Shown piece after piece: positions 54,894 to 63,502 of a stretch of DNA of 64,000 bases (position 1 is the first letter of the stretch; each line of letters starts with the position of its first letter). Under the pieces are notes generated by a model. The model had not been told where the DNA came from and made no database searches. It saw only the letters and a program-made list of their open reading frames with translations. Both the position numbers and the translations under genes were made by a program. Source of the DNA: Eubacterium maltosivorans (GTDB lineage: Bacteria; Bacillota; Clostridia; Eubacteriales; Eubacteriaceae); NCBI RefSeq assembly GCF_002441855.2, contig NZ_CP029487.1:1674001-1738000 (forward strand), read 5' to 3'.

Positions 54894-57341
54894 TTATTTA
54901 ACTTTCCAGACCCGTTTTTCGTAATCCTCTATGGAGCGGTCGCTTGAGAAGATTCCCGAATGGGCAATGTTGATGGCGGACATTTTCTGCCATTGCTTCT
55001 GGTCTCTGTAGACGTTGCTGGCGATATCCTGAATATCGACATACGGAGCAAAATCCTTCAGGACAAAATAGGTATCATTGTGTAGCAGCAGGGAGTCGTA
55101 AATCATCTGGAACCCTGCGCTTTCACCAAAGAAGCCGTTGATCAGCTGTCCTAAGATTTCCTGCAGGCGGGAATCAGACTCGTAAACTTCCAGTGAGCGG
55201 TAGCCGCCGTGGGTATTGTAATTGTACACCTCTGTATCGGACAGGCCAAAGGTAAAGATATTGTCCATTCCCACAGCCTCGGCGATTTCGACATTGGCGC
55301 CGTCCATGGTGCCAAGGGTGAGGGCACCGTTCATCATGAACTTCATATTGCCGGTACCGGAGGCCTCTTTACCTGCGGTTGAAATCTGTTCTGAGATTTC
55401 GGCAGCCGGGTAGATAATTTCTGCCACGGATACGTTAAAGTTTGGCACAAAAACCACCTTGAGCTTGTCCTTAACCAGCGGATCGTTATTGACGCGGTCT
55501 GCTACCACGTTAATCAGGCGGATCACTTCCTTGGCATATACGTAGGAGGGTGCGGCCTTACCCGCGAGTATATAGGTTTTTGGTACAATATCGGCATTTG
55601 GATTTGAGCGCAGCTGATTATAGGTCAGAATAACGTGCAGAATGTTTAAAAGCTGACGTTTATATTCATGGATACGCTTGACCTGTACGTCGAAAATGGA
55701 ATCTGGATTCAGGATAATGCCCTGGGTTTCCTTGATATACTTCGCCAGACGTTCTTTATTGGCGCGCTTGATGTCTGCCAGTTTTTTACAGAACGCAGCG
55801 TCTTCTGCATGGGGCAGCAGGGCTTCCAGGCTGCACATATTGCCAGGCTTTTTCCAGTCTGTACCAATGGTATCATCCAGCAGTGTCTTGAGCCCTGGGT
55901 TGCTGCCCATCATAAAGCGGCGCTGGGTGACCCCATTGGTAACAGAGGTAAAGCGGTCTGGGAATACTGCGTAAAAATCCTTAAAGGTTTCTTCTCTCAG
56001 GATTTTGCTGTGCAGCTCTGCCACACCGTTGACGGAATGGCTGCCAATGATGGCTAAATGGGCCATATGAACCTGGCCGTCCTTTAAAATCGCCATGCTG
56101 TAATTGCGGTCTACCTGTTCTGGGTAGAACCAGTTCATATCGTTTATGAAGCGGCGGTTAATTTCTTCGATGATCTGGTAAACACGCGGCAGCAGCTTTT
56201 GTACCATGTCGATTGGCCATTTTTCAAGGGCTTCTGGTAAGACGGTATGGTTGGTAAAGCTGATGGATTTAATGGTCATATCCCAGGCGATATCCCAGTC
56301 GTAGCCTTCTTCGTCAACTAAAATTCGCATAAGCTCTGGCACGCAGAGGGCTGGATGTGTGTCGTTAATATGGATACATATTTTATCCGGGAAGCCGTCC
56401 ATTGAGCCGTGGTTGTGCTTTTTATAACGGCGGACAATCCGTTTGAGTCCTGCGCACACAAAGAAATATTCCTGCTTGAGGCGCAGCAGCTTGCCCTCAA
56501 ACCCGTGGTCGCTGGGGTACAGGATCTGGCTGATGGATTCCGCCTCTGATTTACGCTGCATAGCTTTGAGGAAGTGCCCCTGGTTAAAGGTGGAGAGGTC
56601 AAAGTCTTCCACAGGCTTGGCGCTCCATAAGCGCAGTGAGTTTACTGTGTCGTTGCGGTAGCCCTTTACTGGAATATCGTAGGGAACTGCCAGAACCGGA
56701 TCGTAGTTCTCATGGATAAACTGCATTTTGCCATTGACTTCTTCCATGCGCACATCCCCGTTATATTTAACCACAACGGCCTTATCGGGCTTTACGATTT
56801 CGAAGGGATAGCCGTTTTTAAGCCAGATATCCGCTACTTCTACTTGTTCGTTGTTAATGATTTTCTGCTCAAAAAGACCGTATTTGTAGCGGATGCCATT
56901 GCCGTGTCCCGGAAATCCCAGAGCTGCTGTAGAGTCCAGGAAACAGGCCATCAGCCGGCCAAGGCCGCCGTTCCCCAGGGCTGGATCATGTTCCTCGGCC
57001 TGAAGGGCTTCGTAGTCGACGCCCAGCTCGTCCAGGGTCTCTTCAACCATGGTATCCCAGCCTAAGTTATTGACATAGGCTTTTAACAAACGGCCGATCA
57101 GGAACTCGATGGAGAAAAAGTAAATCTGTTTTTCTTCCATTTTGTGCAGACGGCTGTTATTGACAGCCCACTCCGCTGTGATTTCTTCCATCACCAGTTC
57201 TGCCAGCGCTTCGTACTGGTGCCTGGTAGTGGACTCGCTGAAGTCTTCACCGGAGACTTCTTCTACTTTTTTAATGAAGGCCTTTCTGAAGGCCTCCTTT
57301 GTCTTGACTTTATGTTTTGTATTTTTATCTGTAATTGCCAT
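54894..57341 (-). CDS. glgP: Glycogen/alpha-glucan phosphorylase
   Basis: A PLP enzyme of 815 residues, the usual size, releasing glucose 1-phosphate from glycogen or maltodextrin. The PLP lysine is in EASGTGNMKFMMNGA; other landmarks are EHDPALGNGGLGRL, the KRIHEYKRQLLN phosphate-site segment and TNHTVLPEALEKWP. No other glycogen genes (glgC, glgA, glgB) adjoin it. It has its own promoter and terminator. Confidence 0.96.
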   Translation of the reverse strand: MAITDKNTKHKVKTKEAFRKAFIKKVEEVSGEDFSESTTRHQYEALAELVMEEITAEWAVNNSRLHKMEEKQIYFFSIEFLIGRLLKAYVNNLGWDTMVEETLDELGVDYEALQAEEHDPALGNGGLGRLMACFLDSTAALGFPGHGNGIRYKYGLFEQKIINNEQVEVADIWLKNGYPFEIVKPDKAVVVKYNGDVRMEEVNGKMQFIHENYDPVLAVPYDIPVKGYRNDTVNSLRLWSAKPVEDFDLSTFNQGHFLKAMQRKSEAESISQILYPSDHGFEGKLLRLKQEYFFVCAGLKRIVRRYKKHNHGSMDGFPDKICIHINDTHPALCVPELMRILVDEEGYDWDIAWDMTIKSISFTNHTVLPEALEKWPIDMVQKLLPRVYQIIEEINRRFINDMNWFYPEQVDRNYSMAILKDGQVHMAHLAIIGSHSVNGVAELHSKILREETFKDFYAVFPDRFTSVTNGVTQRRFMMGSNPGLKTLLDDTIGTDWKKPGNMCSLEALLPHAEDAAFCKKLADIKRANKERLAKYIKETQGIILNPDSIFDVQVKRIHEYKRQLLNILHVILTYNQLRSNPNADIVPKTYILAGKAAPSYVYAKEVIRLINVVADRVNNDPLVKDKLKVVFVPNFNVSVAEIIYPAAEISEQISTAGKEASGTGNMKFMMNGALTLGTMDGANVEIAEAVGMDNIFTFGLSDTEVYNYNTHGGYRSLEVYESDSRLQEILGQLINGFFGESAGFQMIYDSLLLHNDTYFVLKDFAPYVDIQDIASNVYRDQKQWQKMSAINIAHSGIFSSDRSIEDYEKRVWKVK

Positions 57342-57391
57342 TTTATTGATTTCCTTTCAGAATTAATAACCAACTTTTTTGTTCTGTTTCC

Positions 57392-57420
57392 ATCTTAACT
57401 TTAATGCCTGATTTTTTCAA
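57392..57420 (-). promoter_or_regulatory. Promoter of glgP
   Basis: TTGAAA (57415-57420), 17 bases, TAAGAT (57392-57397), on the minus strand, about 45 bases before the ATG. Confidence 0.6.
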
Positions 57421-57709
57421 CCTTTCTGCCTAAAATAACCCCATAGATAACGGTATCAACTTTTTCTTTAAAGAACTTTTTTCTTTTGTTTAAGAAAAGT
57501 GCCCTCCTTGTTTATTTTAGCGCCGGGTTAACATATCTTCTTTATCAATACAGCTGGCAAAACGTTTTCCCGGGACAGACTGGTTATCAGAGGTTTTTCA
57601 GGTTTCACCCAATGTCCTTCTTTCCTGAAAATTTAATGGCATTATATCATTCCTTTAATGTACCCTGGTAATTCCTCTGGTAATCTTTTGTAGGTTTTCA
57701 CCGCAAAAT
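57421..57709. other. Intergenic stretch without recognisable content
   Basis: About 290 A+T-rich bases between the glgP promoter and the sRNA terminator. A short TTG-initiated frame (57486-57671, plus) has no ribosome site and no recognisable protein. I see nothing else. Confidence 0.5.
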
Positions 57710-57742
57710 AAAAAAACAGGATGTTTGGCTGCTCACATCCTG
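57710..57742 (-). terminator. Terminator of the candidate sRNA
   Basis: CAGGATGT pairs with ACATCCTG around a ten-base loop; a seven-T run follows on the minus strand. It could also end read-through from the whiA operon. Confidence 0.8.
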
Positions 57743-57858
57743 CTTTTCTATTATTTTTATAATCCGAAAAAGATATAGCCGCACAGAAAAGAAATCCGAG
57801 GTAGGTAGGTAATGAGAGATTGGAAAAGTGAACTTTTCTGCGCGGCAATACAATCTCA
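57710..57858 (-). ncRNA. Candidate small RNA with C-rich loop
   Basis: A minus-strand unit with its own promoter and terminator and no convincing frame. It would be about 149 bases. A 14-base stem (57833-57846 with 57778-57791, one G-U pair) closes a 41-base loop whose RNA contains ACCUACCUACCUC (complement of 57798-57810), complementary to Shine-Dalgarno-like sequences. A terminator hairpin (57717-57742) followed by seven T ends it. C-rich single-stranded loops of this type are used by Firmicute sRNAs to block ribosome sites. I cannot match it to a known family such as 6S. Confidence 0.6.
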
Positions 57859-57863
57859 CCTTT

Positions 57864-57892
57864 ATTATAATGACTAATTTTCCTGGCCACAA
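57864..57892 (-). promoter_or_regulatory. Promoter of the candidate sRNA
   Basis: TTGTGG (57887-57892), exactly 17 bases, consensus TATAAT (57864-57869) on the minus strand. It lies 61 bases past the whiA stop, so the RNA is independent of whiA. Confidence 0.65.
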
Positions 57893-57952
57893 GCCCTCTG
57901 TATCGAATAACGGCTATATGGTACCCAAAACTTCTTTCCTTAAGATTTTTGA

Positions 57953-58909
57953 TTACTCGCCTCTGTCCCGAAGCTCCTCTGCCATTTGATTAAGCTTTTT
58001 TAAGCGGTGGTAAACACCGGATTTACCTACTGGCGGATCCATTTTTTCGCCCAGCTCCTTGATTGTAAGCTCTGGATAGTTCAGCCGGACCTCAGCCATC
58101 TCAAACAGGTTTTTGGGCAGCTTATGCAGCCCTGTTTTCTCCTTGATCAACAAAATATTGTCGATCTGTTCATAGGCTGCCGCCGCTGTCTTATTCATAT
58201 TAGCCGTCTCGCAGTTGACCTGACGGTTGACGCCGTTGCGCATTTCTTTAATAATACGAATATTCTCAATTTCCAGCAGTGCTTTGTGCGCGCCGATGAC
58301 ATTTAAAAATCCGGCGACACTCTCACTCTCCTTCATGTAGAGGACACAGCTTCCTTTTCTTGTGATGAGGCTGGCTTTAATATCATACTGCTCCATCAGC
58401 TCCCGAAGGCTATTCAGATAGCTTTTCTGACGGCATACCAGCTCGAGATGATAGGTTTTCTCAGGATTTGAGATAGAGCCGCAGGCCAAAAACACACCGC
58501 GGATATAGCTTTTGATATAGCGCTGCTTAGATAAAAACAAACCGGGGACTTCGTTGGTGAAAAAAATTTTTCCCTGGGCATTATGCCTGAGAATACGGGT
58601 ATCCTTCAGCACTTTCTGCACCTTTTCATTTTCTTCAAGAACAATGGTATAGTAGCGGTGTTCCTTAAATTTTCTGGTCTTTTTTATAAACACCTCTGGC
58701 GCAGTGCTGTACAGCCTTTTCATGAGCTTGAAAATCCGGCCTGCCACGGCTGGATTTTCTGTTTTAAAGCTTAAGGACATCCGCGATCTTTCACCGACCT
58801 CGATCACTGCGGTGGAGGCGATCATGCCAGACAGCTCTGCACGGGCACAGCCATCGGATTCAGGCTCGAGAGCGCTGAGGTCCTTCTTAATCATTGATGA
58901 AAAACTCAC
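57953..58909 (-). CDS. whiA: DNA-binding protein WhiA
   Basis: WhiA joins a LAGLIDADG-like N-terminal fold (without nuclease activity) to a C-terminal helix-turn-helix. At 318 residues it has typical length. Recognisable parts are MSFSSMIKKDL, ELSGMIAS, GVFLACGSISNPEKTYHLE, and the HTH (PELTIKELGEKMDPPVGKSG, YHRLKKL). In Firmicutes it affects cell division and chromosome segregation. It closes the murB-PHP-rapZ-yvcK-whiA operon, 16 bases after yvcK. Confidence 0.95.
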   Translation of the reverse strand: MSFSSMIKKDLSALEPESDGCARAELSGMIASTAVIEVGERSRMSLSFKTENPAVAGRIFKLMKRLYSTAPEVFIKKTRKFKEHRYYTIVLEENEKVQKVLKDTRILRHNAQGKIFFTNEVPGLFLSKQRYIKSYIRGVFLACGSISNPEKTYHLELVCRQKSYLNSLRELMEQYDIKASLITRKGSCVLYMKESESVAGFLNVIGAHKALLEIENIRIIKEMRNGVNRQVNCETANMNKTAAAAYEQIDNILLIKEKTGLHKLPKNLFEMAEVRLNYPELTIKELGEKMDPPVGKSGVYHRLKKLNQMAEELRDRGE

Positions 58910-58925
58910 GCAAATCTTCCTTCCG

Positions 58926-59942
58926 TTATTTACTGTTTACATAGGCTTCAAAAATTCGTCTTGCCAGAAGATCTGCATCGTGACGGATTCTTCCATTTTC
59001 AACGATGATAAAATCATCGGTCACATACTGATATTCTGGCAGCATTTCTCCAATTTCCACTTTCTCGGAATTGTATTTTTGATACTGACGCGCCACATAA
59101 TCTGGCAGATCTCCACTGTTAAAGACACAGTACTGAAAAAGCCTGCGCTCTTTTATTTTCAGGTGCGCTTCGATGGCGCGGATATGGTCACACTGGGTAT
59201 AGCCATCGGTTTCTCCAGGCTGGGTCATGATGTTTCCCACATAAAACTTACGCCCTCTGTTTTCCTTGATGGCAGACTCGATTCCACCCACAAGCAGGTT
59301 TGGAATAACGCTTGTATAAAGGCTCCCCGGCCCTATAATGACAATATCCGCCATTTTGATGGCCTCGAGCGTTTCTTCCAGGGGCTCGATTTTATCTGGC
59401 TTCAGAAAGATTTTTTTGATCCGGCAGTTCTTTTCGCAGGCCGTCTTTGGGATCTGCGATTCTCCCACGACGGTTTCGCCGTTGTCCAGACTGGCATTGA
59501 GGGTCATGTCGTCCAGTGTGACGGGCAATACCCGGCCTTTAATCTGAAGAACGTCTGAGGTACGGCGGACTGCGTCGTAAAAGTCATTGCTGATACCGTT
59601 CATGGCCGCTAAAAACAGATTTCCAAAATTGTGCCCTTCCAGCCCGCCTTCTGTAAAGCGGTAGTTGAACAGGGACTGCATGACGTTCTCGTCGTCGGCC
59701 AGTGCCAGAATGCAGTTTCTTATATCGCCTGGCGGTAAAATGCCCAGATCCTGACGCAGCATTCCAGAGCTGCCGCCGTCGTCTCCCACTGTTACAATGG
59801 CGGTAAGGCGGTTGGTATACTTTTTCAGTCCTCTCAGTATAACGGACAGGCCCGTACCGCCGCCCAGCGCAACCACCTTGGGGTTACGGACGGTGACGAT
59901 ATCCTTCAGGGTAAACTCCCTGATATATTCTTTCATTTCCAT
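58926..59942 (-). CDS. yvcK: Gluconeogenesis factor YvcK (CofD-like)
   Basis: A 338-residue CofD-like nucleotide-sugar-binding protein. It has the glycine loop ALGGGTGLSVILRGLK, TVGDDGGSSG, LPPGDIRNC and GPGSLYTSVIPNLLV. YvcK binds UDP-sugars and supports growth and wall synthesis on gluconeogenic carbon in Bacillus and Listeria. GGAGAAAAAC precedes the ATG. The conserved rapZ-yvcK-whiA order supports the call. Confidence 0.95.
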   Translation of the reverse strand: MEMKEYIREFTLKDIVTVRNPKVVALGGGTGLSVILRGLKKYTNRLTAIVTVGDDGGSSGMLRQDLGILPPGDIRNCILALADDENVMQSLFNYRFTEGGLEGHNFGNLFLAAMNGISNDFYDAVRRTSDVLQIKGRVLPVTLDDMTLNASLDNGETVVGESQIPKTACEKNCRIKKIFLKPDKIEPLEETLEAIKMADIVIIGPGSLYTSVIPNLLVGGIESAIKENRGRKFYVGNIMTQPGETDGYTQCDHIRAIEAHLKIKERRLFQYCVFNSGDLPDYVARQYQKYNSEKVEIGEMLPEYQYVTDDFIIVENGRIRHDADLLARRIFEAYVNSK

Positions 59943-59971
59943 GTTTTTCTCCTAACAACCTCTAAGGCTTT

Positions 59972-60844
59972 TTAATTGGCCTCCCGGTCCTTTGTGATGT
60001 CACGGTGGCTGATCTTAGTAAGATAGCCTTTTTTCCGGAAAGCCTCCTCGATAAGGTAAGCAAAGGTGACGGAGCGGTGCTGGCCGCCGGTACAGCCAAA
60101 GGCAACCTCCAGATGCTCCTTCCCGACCTTTCTGTACTGGGGAATAACGAATTCGATCAGGTCCTCGACCTTTTTATAGAATTCGCGCGCTTCCTCAAAG
60201 GACATGACATAATCACGTACTTCCTGGTCTTCACCGGTTTTGCTGCGGAGTTCTTTTTTGTAAAATGGATTGGGGAGAAAACGGACGTCAAAAACAAAAT
60301 CTGCACTCATTGGCAGCCCGTATTTAAAGCCAAAGGACGCGATGTTAATCTGTGTAAAGGCTTCGCTTGTTTCTGACTGCAATATTTTTTCAAGCGTTGC
60401 CTTCAGCTCTTTGTTGCTCATATCGGTTGTATTAATCACGTAGTCCGCTTCCTGCCTGAAGGTGCTCATCTTTTCTCTTTCCAGCTTAATGGATTCGGAA
60501 AGACTTCCGGCAATACCTGTCAGGGGGTGCTTTCTCCTCGATTCCTGATAGCGGGTGATTAGTGTCTCATCATCGGCCTCCAAAAACAGCATTTCAATGT
60601 CTCTGCTGCCGCCCTTAAAATTGATAAGGGAGTTCTGAAAGGCTTCTGAGAAAATATCCCCGCGGATATCGGTTACCAGCGCCAGCTTCTCAATCTCGGC
60701 GCCAGTATTCTCACACAGCTCAATAAAGGTTTTAATCAGTTTTGGTGGAAGATTATCGACACAAAAATAGCCCAGATCTTCTAAAATCTGTATGGCCTGT
60801 GATTTTCCTGCTCCTGATAAACCAGTGACGATAATAGTTTTCAT
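59972..60844 (-). CDS. rapZ: RapZ/YvcJ-family nucleotide-binding protein
   Basis: A 290-residue P-loop protein. The Walker A motif GLSGAGKSQA is at the N terminus, followed by EDLGYFCVDNLPP, and the C-terminal domain has FGCTGGQHRSV, its metabolite-binding site. In E. coli RapZ senses glucosamine 6-phosphate and guides RNase E; in Bacillus YvcJ affects competence. It lies 20 bases after the PHP gene. Confidence 0.95.
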   Translation of the reverse strand: MKTIIVTGLSGAGKSQAIQILEDLGYFCVDNLPPKLIKTFIELCENTGAEIEKLALVTDIRGDIFSEAFQNSLINFKGGSRDIEMLFLEADDETLITRYQESRRKHPLTGIAGSLSESIKLEREKMSTFRQEADYVINTTDMSNKELKATLEKILQSETSEAFTQINIASFGFKYGLPMSADFVFDVRFLPNPFYKKELRSKTGEDQEVRDYVMSFEEAREFYKKVEDLIEFVIPQYRKVGKEHLEVAFGCTGGQHRSVTFAYLIEEAFRKKGYLTKISHRDITKDREAN

Positions 60845-60864
60845 AGTTTCTCCCTTGGGTGTTA

Positions 60865-61596
60865 TTATTCCTCAATATTGACAATGCGTTCACAGGGAAC
60901 GCCGGCTTCTTTTAGGATGGCCTCTGCTCCCTGCACCTGCCCAAGAGCCTGGATGCTGTGCGCATCGCTGTTGACGGCAAACTGTACGTTGTACTTCAAG
61001 GCGATTTTGAGCTCCTCGCTGTTCAAATGACTGTGTCTCGGGTTAATCTCGAGAATAACGCCCTTTTCAGCCGCTTTTTTAGCGATGGGCTCAATGTCCA
61101 CTGGCAGCTTATCGCCAGGGTGGGTAATCATCTTAAGCTCATATCGGTCCATCATCTTCAGATAGGCTCTGGTGTTAACCTTTCGTGTTTTCTCCTTCAT
61201 AAACGGGAAAACCACAGTCAGATAATTTCGAATGGCAAAGCGAAAAACGTCTATTATGCTGGCTGGTATGTAGCCGTAATGGTATCCGGCATAGATCCAG
61301 TCGCAGTATTGCCGCTCTTCTTTTCCGATATCAATGCTGCCGTCAGCTCCGGTGATATTGGATTCCACCGAAAGGTAAACCTCAATATCGTCGTACTTTT
61401 CATTGAGCGCATCAATTTCCCGGCGCATTTTTTCGAAATTTTTTCTGCGCACGCCAAACATGGGATGGCTTCTGCCATGGTCCGAAATGACGATTGCCCG
61501 GAGGCCGAGTGCACGTGCCTGCTCTACCATTTCTTCAATGGTATTTTTGCCATGGCTGTAGGTCGTGTGGGTGTGCATATCGCAGAGTAGCTTCAT
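60865..61596 (-). CDS. PHP-domain phosphoesterase
   Basis: A 243-residue PHP-fold metal-dependent phosphatase (YcdX/HisK-like). Metal ligands appear in DMHTHTTYSHG, SDHGRSHP, VESNITG, YAGYHYG, THPGD, INPRHSH and NSDAHS. The ATG shares a base with the murB stop (TAATG), suggesting coupling. Clostridial murB-rapZ clusters often contain this gene. The substrate is unknown. Confidence 0.85.
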   Translation of the reverse strand: MKLLCDMHTHTTYSHGKNTIEEMVEQARALGLRAIVISDHGRSHPMFGVRRKNFEKMRREIDALNEKYDDIEVYLSVESNITGADGSIDIGKEERQYCDWIYAGYHYGYIPASIIDVFRFAIRNYLTVVFPFMKEKTRKVNTRAYLKMMDRYELKMITHPGDKLPVDIEPIAKKAAEKGVILEINPRHSHLNSEELKIALKYNVQFAVNSDAHSIQALGQVQGAEAILKEAGVPCERIVNIEE

Positions 61597-62504
61597 TATT
61601 CTCCTATCATGATTACTTCGGTGCGCATATCCACACCGTAGTCCTGTTTTACTTTCTTTTGAATGGTCTGAATCAGGGTGATAATATCGTCGGCCGTGGC
61701 ATTGTCTTTGTTGATGACAAAGCCGCTGTGCTTTTCAGATACCTGGGCGCCGCCGACGCAGTAACCTTTAAACCCGCAGTCCTGAACCAGCTTTCCGGCA
61801 AAATATCCTTCGGGACGTCTGAAGGTGCTGCCTGCACTGGGGTATTCCAGAGGCTGCTTGCTCCTTCTGCGCTCGTTCAGGTCATCCATCTTTGCCTTAA
61901 TGGTATTGTAATCCCCTTTTCTTAACAACAGATTTACACCAGTGACAAACCAGGGGTTTTCCTGAACAATGCTTTTTCGATAGCCCATGCGGCATTTCTC
62001 AATAGGCAGCTCCAATATTTCACCGTTTTCTGTCACGACTTCAATGGACCGGATAATATCCTTCATTTCGCCGTCGTAGGCGCCGGCATTCATAACAACA
62101 GCCCCTCCCAGTGACCCCGGGATTCCTGAGGCAAACTCCATACCGGTCAGGCAGCCTTCAAGGGCCGCCTGGGCGACATCCTTAAGCAGCGAGCCTGGCT
62201 CTGCGCTGATACTGGTATCCTCTACCATGATTCTGCAAAGCTGACGGGTTTTTATCATGACGCCGCGGTAGCCTTTATCCCTGACTAAAAGGTTGGTCCC
62301 GTTGCCCATTACATAAAAAGGGACATTGTTTTTACGGCAGCAGGCCAGTACGTTTATGAATTCCTCACAGCTCTCGGGCACCACCAAAAAATCCGCTGGC
62401 CCTCCTACTTTAAAGGAAATATGGTTTTTCATGGGTTCATCGCATAAAATCCTTTCTGCTGCAATGACATCCATTAGTTTATTTTTGATTACTTCTTTAT
62501 TCAT
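61596..62504 (-). CDS. murB: UDP-N-acetylenolpyruvoylglucosamine reductase
   Basis: MurB reduces UDP-GlcNAc-enolpyruvate to UDP-MurNAc with FAD and NADPH. At 302 residues it is the type IIb form of Gram-positives. Motifs: HISFKVGGPADFL, GNGTNLLVRD, GIPGSLGGAVVMNAGAYDGE, YRKS, and PSAGSTFRRPEG with the catalytic serine. The ATG at 62504 follows GGAAGGAAC; a TTG at 62525 is only about eight bases from the predicted transcript start, so I reject it. First gene of its operon. Confidence 0.95.
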   Translation of the reverse strand: MNKEVIKNKLMDVIAAERILCDEPMKNHISFKVGGPADFLVVPESCEEFINVLACCRKNNVPFYVMGNGTNLLVRDKGYRGVMIKTRQLCRIMVEDTSISAEPGSLLKDVAQAALEGCLTGMEFASGIPGSLGGAVVMNAGAYDGEMKDIIRSIEVVTENGEILELPIEKCRMGYRKSIVQENPWFVTGVNLLLRKGDYNTIKAKMDDLNERRRSKQPLEYPSAGSTFRRPEGYFAGKLVQDCGFKGYCVGGAQVSEKHSGFVINKDNATADDIITLIQTIQKKVKQDYGVDMRTEVIMIGE

Positions 62505-62539
62505 TCTTTTACTCGTTCCTTCCAAAGGGTATCCGTATT

Positions 62540-62548
62540 ATTATACCA
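62540..62548 (-). promoter_or_regulatory. Extended -10 promoter of the murB operon
   Basis: TGG-TATAAT on the minus strand (-10 at 62540-62545), 36 bases before the ATG. The -35 is weak. Confidence 0.6.
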
Positions 62549-62570
62549 TACTAAAGCTGACGATAACATT

Positions 62571-62605
62571 AAAAAAAGCCATTCCTTTTAACAGGATTGG
62601 CTTTT
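62571..62605 (-). terminator. Intrinsic terminator of the CpsB-like gene
   Basis: AAAGCCA-TCCT pairs with AGGA-TGGCTTT; seven T follow on the minus strand, 10 bases after the gene. Confidence 0.8.
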
Positions 62606-62615
62606 ATTATATTGA

Positions 62616-63401
62616 TTAAAGGAAGGTTCTCCCAATGACGCTGCTCGTCACTTCTTCTGTATAGGGGATTGGGTTGACCGCTATGCCGCCTTCATTCCTA
62701 ATCAGAAGTTCTGGATTACGGCACATGATCCGATTCCACGCTTCTTCCCCGATAAGGGCAACACCGGCTACTCTGGCCTCGGGATAACGCTCATAGCCCT
62801 CTACCTGATGGGCGTCGCTCCCCATAAGCTGCACCATATGATGCTTAAGCAGAATCTCAAGTGTGCGTCTGGAGGGCTCGCCGTAATAACCGATGAGGCT
62901 CAGATAATTGCATTGGATCAGGACGCCGTTTCTCATAAAATCCAGAAGCACGTTGGGATCATCCTGAACAAAATCATAGCGTTCTGGATGGGCTAAAATA
63001 GCCTTATAGCCCCTTTCTTTAAGCTTCTGCATAAAATTCTGAACGCCGATGGCTGTGCCGCCGTGCCGGATTGTCTCTACAAGAAACCACGGAGTACCCG
63101 CCAGGGTGGTAAACTCTTCTTTATCGATTAAATCGACCAGCTTGTACTCATATAAAAGCTCGCTGCCGAGATAGAGCTCCAGCTCCAGGCCCGCGCGCTC
63201 CAGTATTTTTTTCAGGGTTTCACAGCGTTTTTTATTTTCTGCCACAGGTGAGGTAAAGTTTTGATAGCACATATAGTGCGGCGTTAGGACAACGCCTGAA
63301 AAGCCGACTTCCTTCGCCTTAAACAGCATCTCGACACTGTCCTCAATGCTCTGGGCGCCATCATCGACACCGTATAGTACGTGGTTATGCATATCAATCA
63401 T
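62616..63401 (-). CDS. CpsB/YwqE-type tyrosine-protein phosphatase (PHP fold)
   Basis: A 261-residue manganese-dependent PHP phosphatase of the CpsB/CapC/YwqE group, which dephosphorylates the bacterial tyrosine kinases that steer capsule export. It begins MIDMHNHVLYGVDDG and has LTPHYM, GSELLYEY, ILAHPERY, IQCNYLSLIG and GSDAHQ. No Wzc/CpsD-type kinase or polysaccharide gene is within the window. Monocistronic. Confidence 0.85.
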   Translation of the reverse strand: MIDMHNHVLYGVDDGAQSIEDSVEMLFKAKEVGFSGVVLTPHYMCYQNFTSPVAENKKRCETLKKILERAGLELELYLGSELLYEYKLVDLIDKEEFTTLAGTPWFLVETIRHGGTAIGVQNFMQKLKERGYKAILAHPERYDFVQDDPNVLLDFMRNGVLIQCNYLSLIGYYGEPSRRTLEILLKHHMVQLMGSDAHQVEGYERYPEARVAGVALIGEEAWNRIMCRNPELLIRNEGGIAVNPIPYTEEVTSSVIGRTFL

Positions 63402-63502
63402 TTTATCATCCCCCTGTGTTTCGCTAGCTCTATTATATAAGAAATTGAAAACATTCGCAATGAAAACTTAAATAACTTTGGGTGTTAAACCGCAGTCTCA
63501 CC

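Noticed and set aside
57781-57870. Short plus-strand frame after GGTAGGTA within the sRNA locus
   Set aside because: About 21 codons, no plus-strand promoter at proper spacing; the SD-like sequence is better explained as the complement of the C-rich sRNA loop.
57642-57890. 82-codon minus-strand frame across the sRNA region
   Set aside because: It begins upstream of the predicted transcript start, crosses the terminator hairpin and has no ribosome site.
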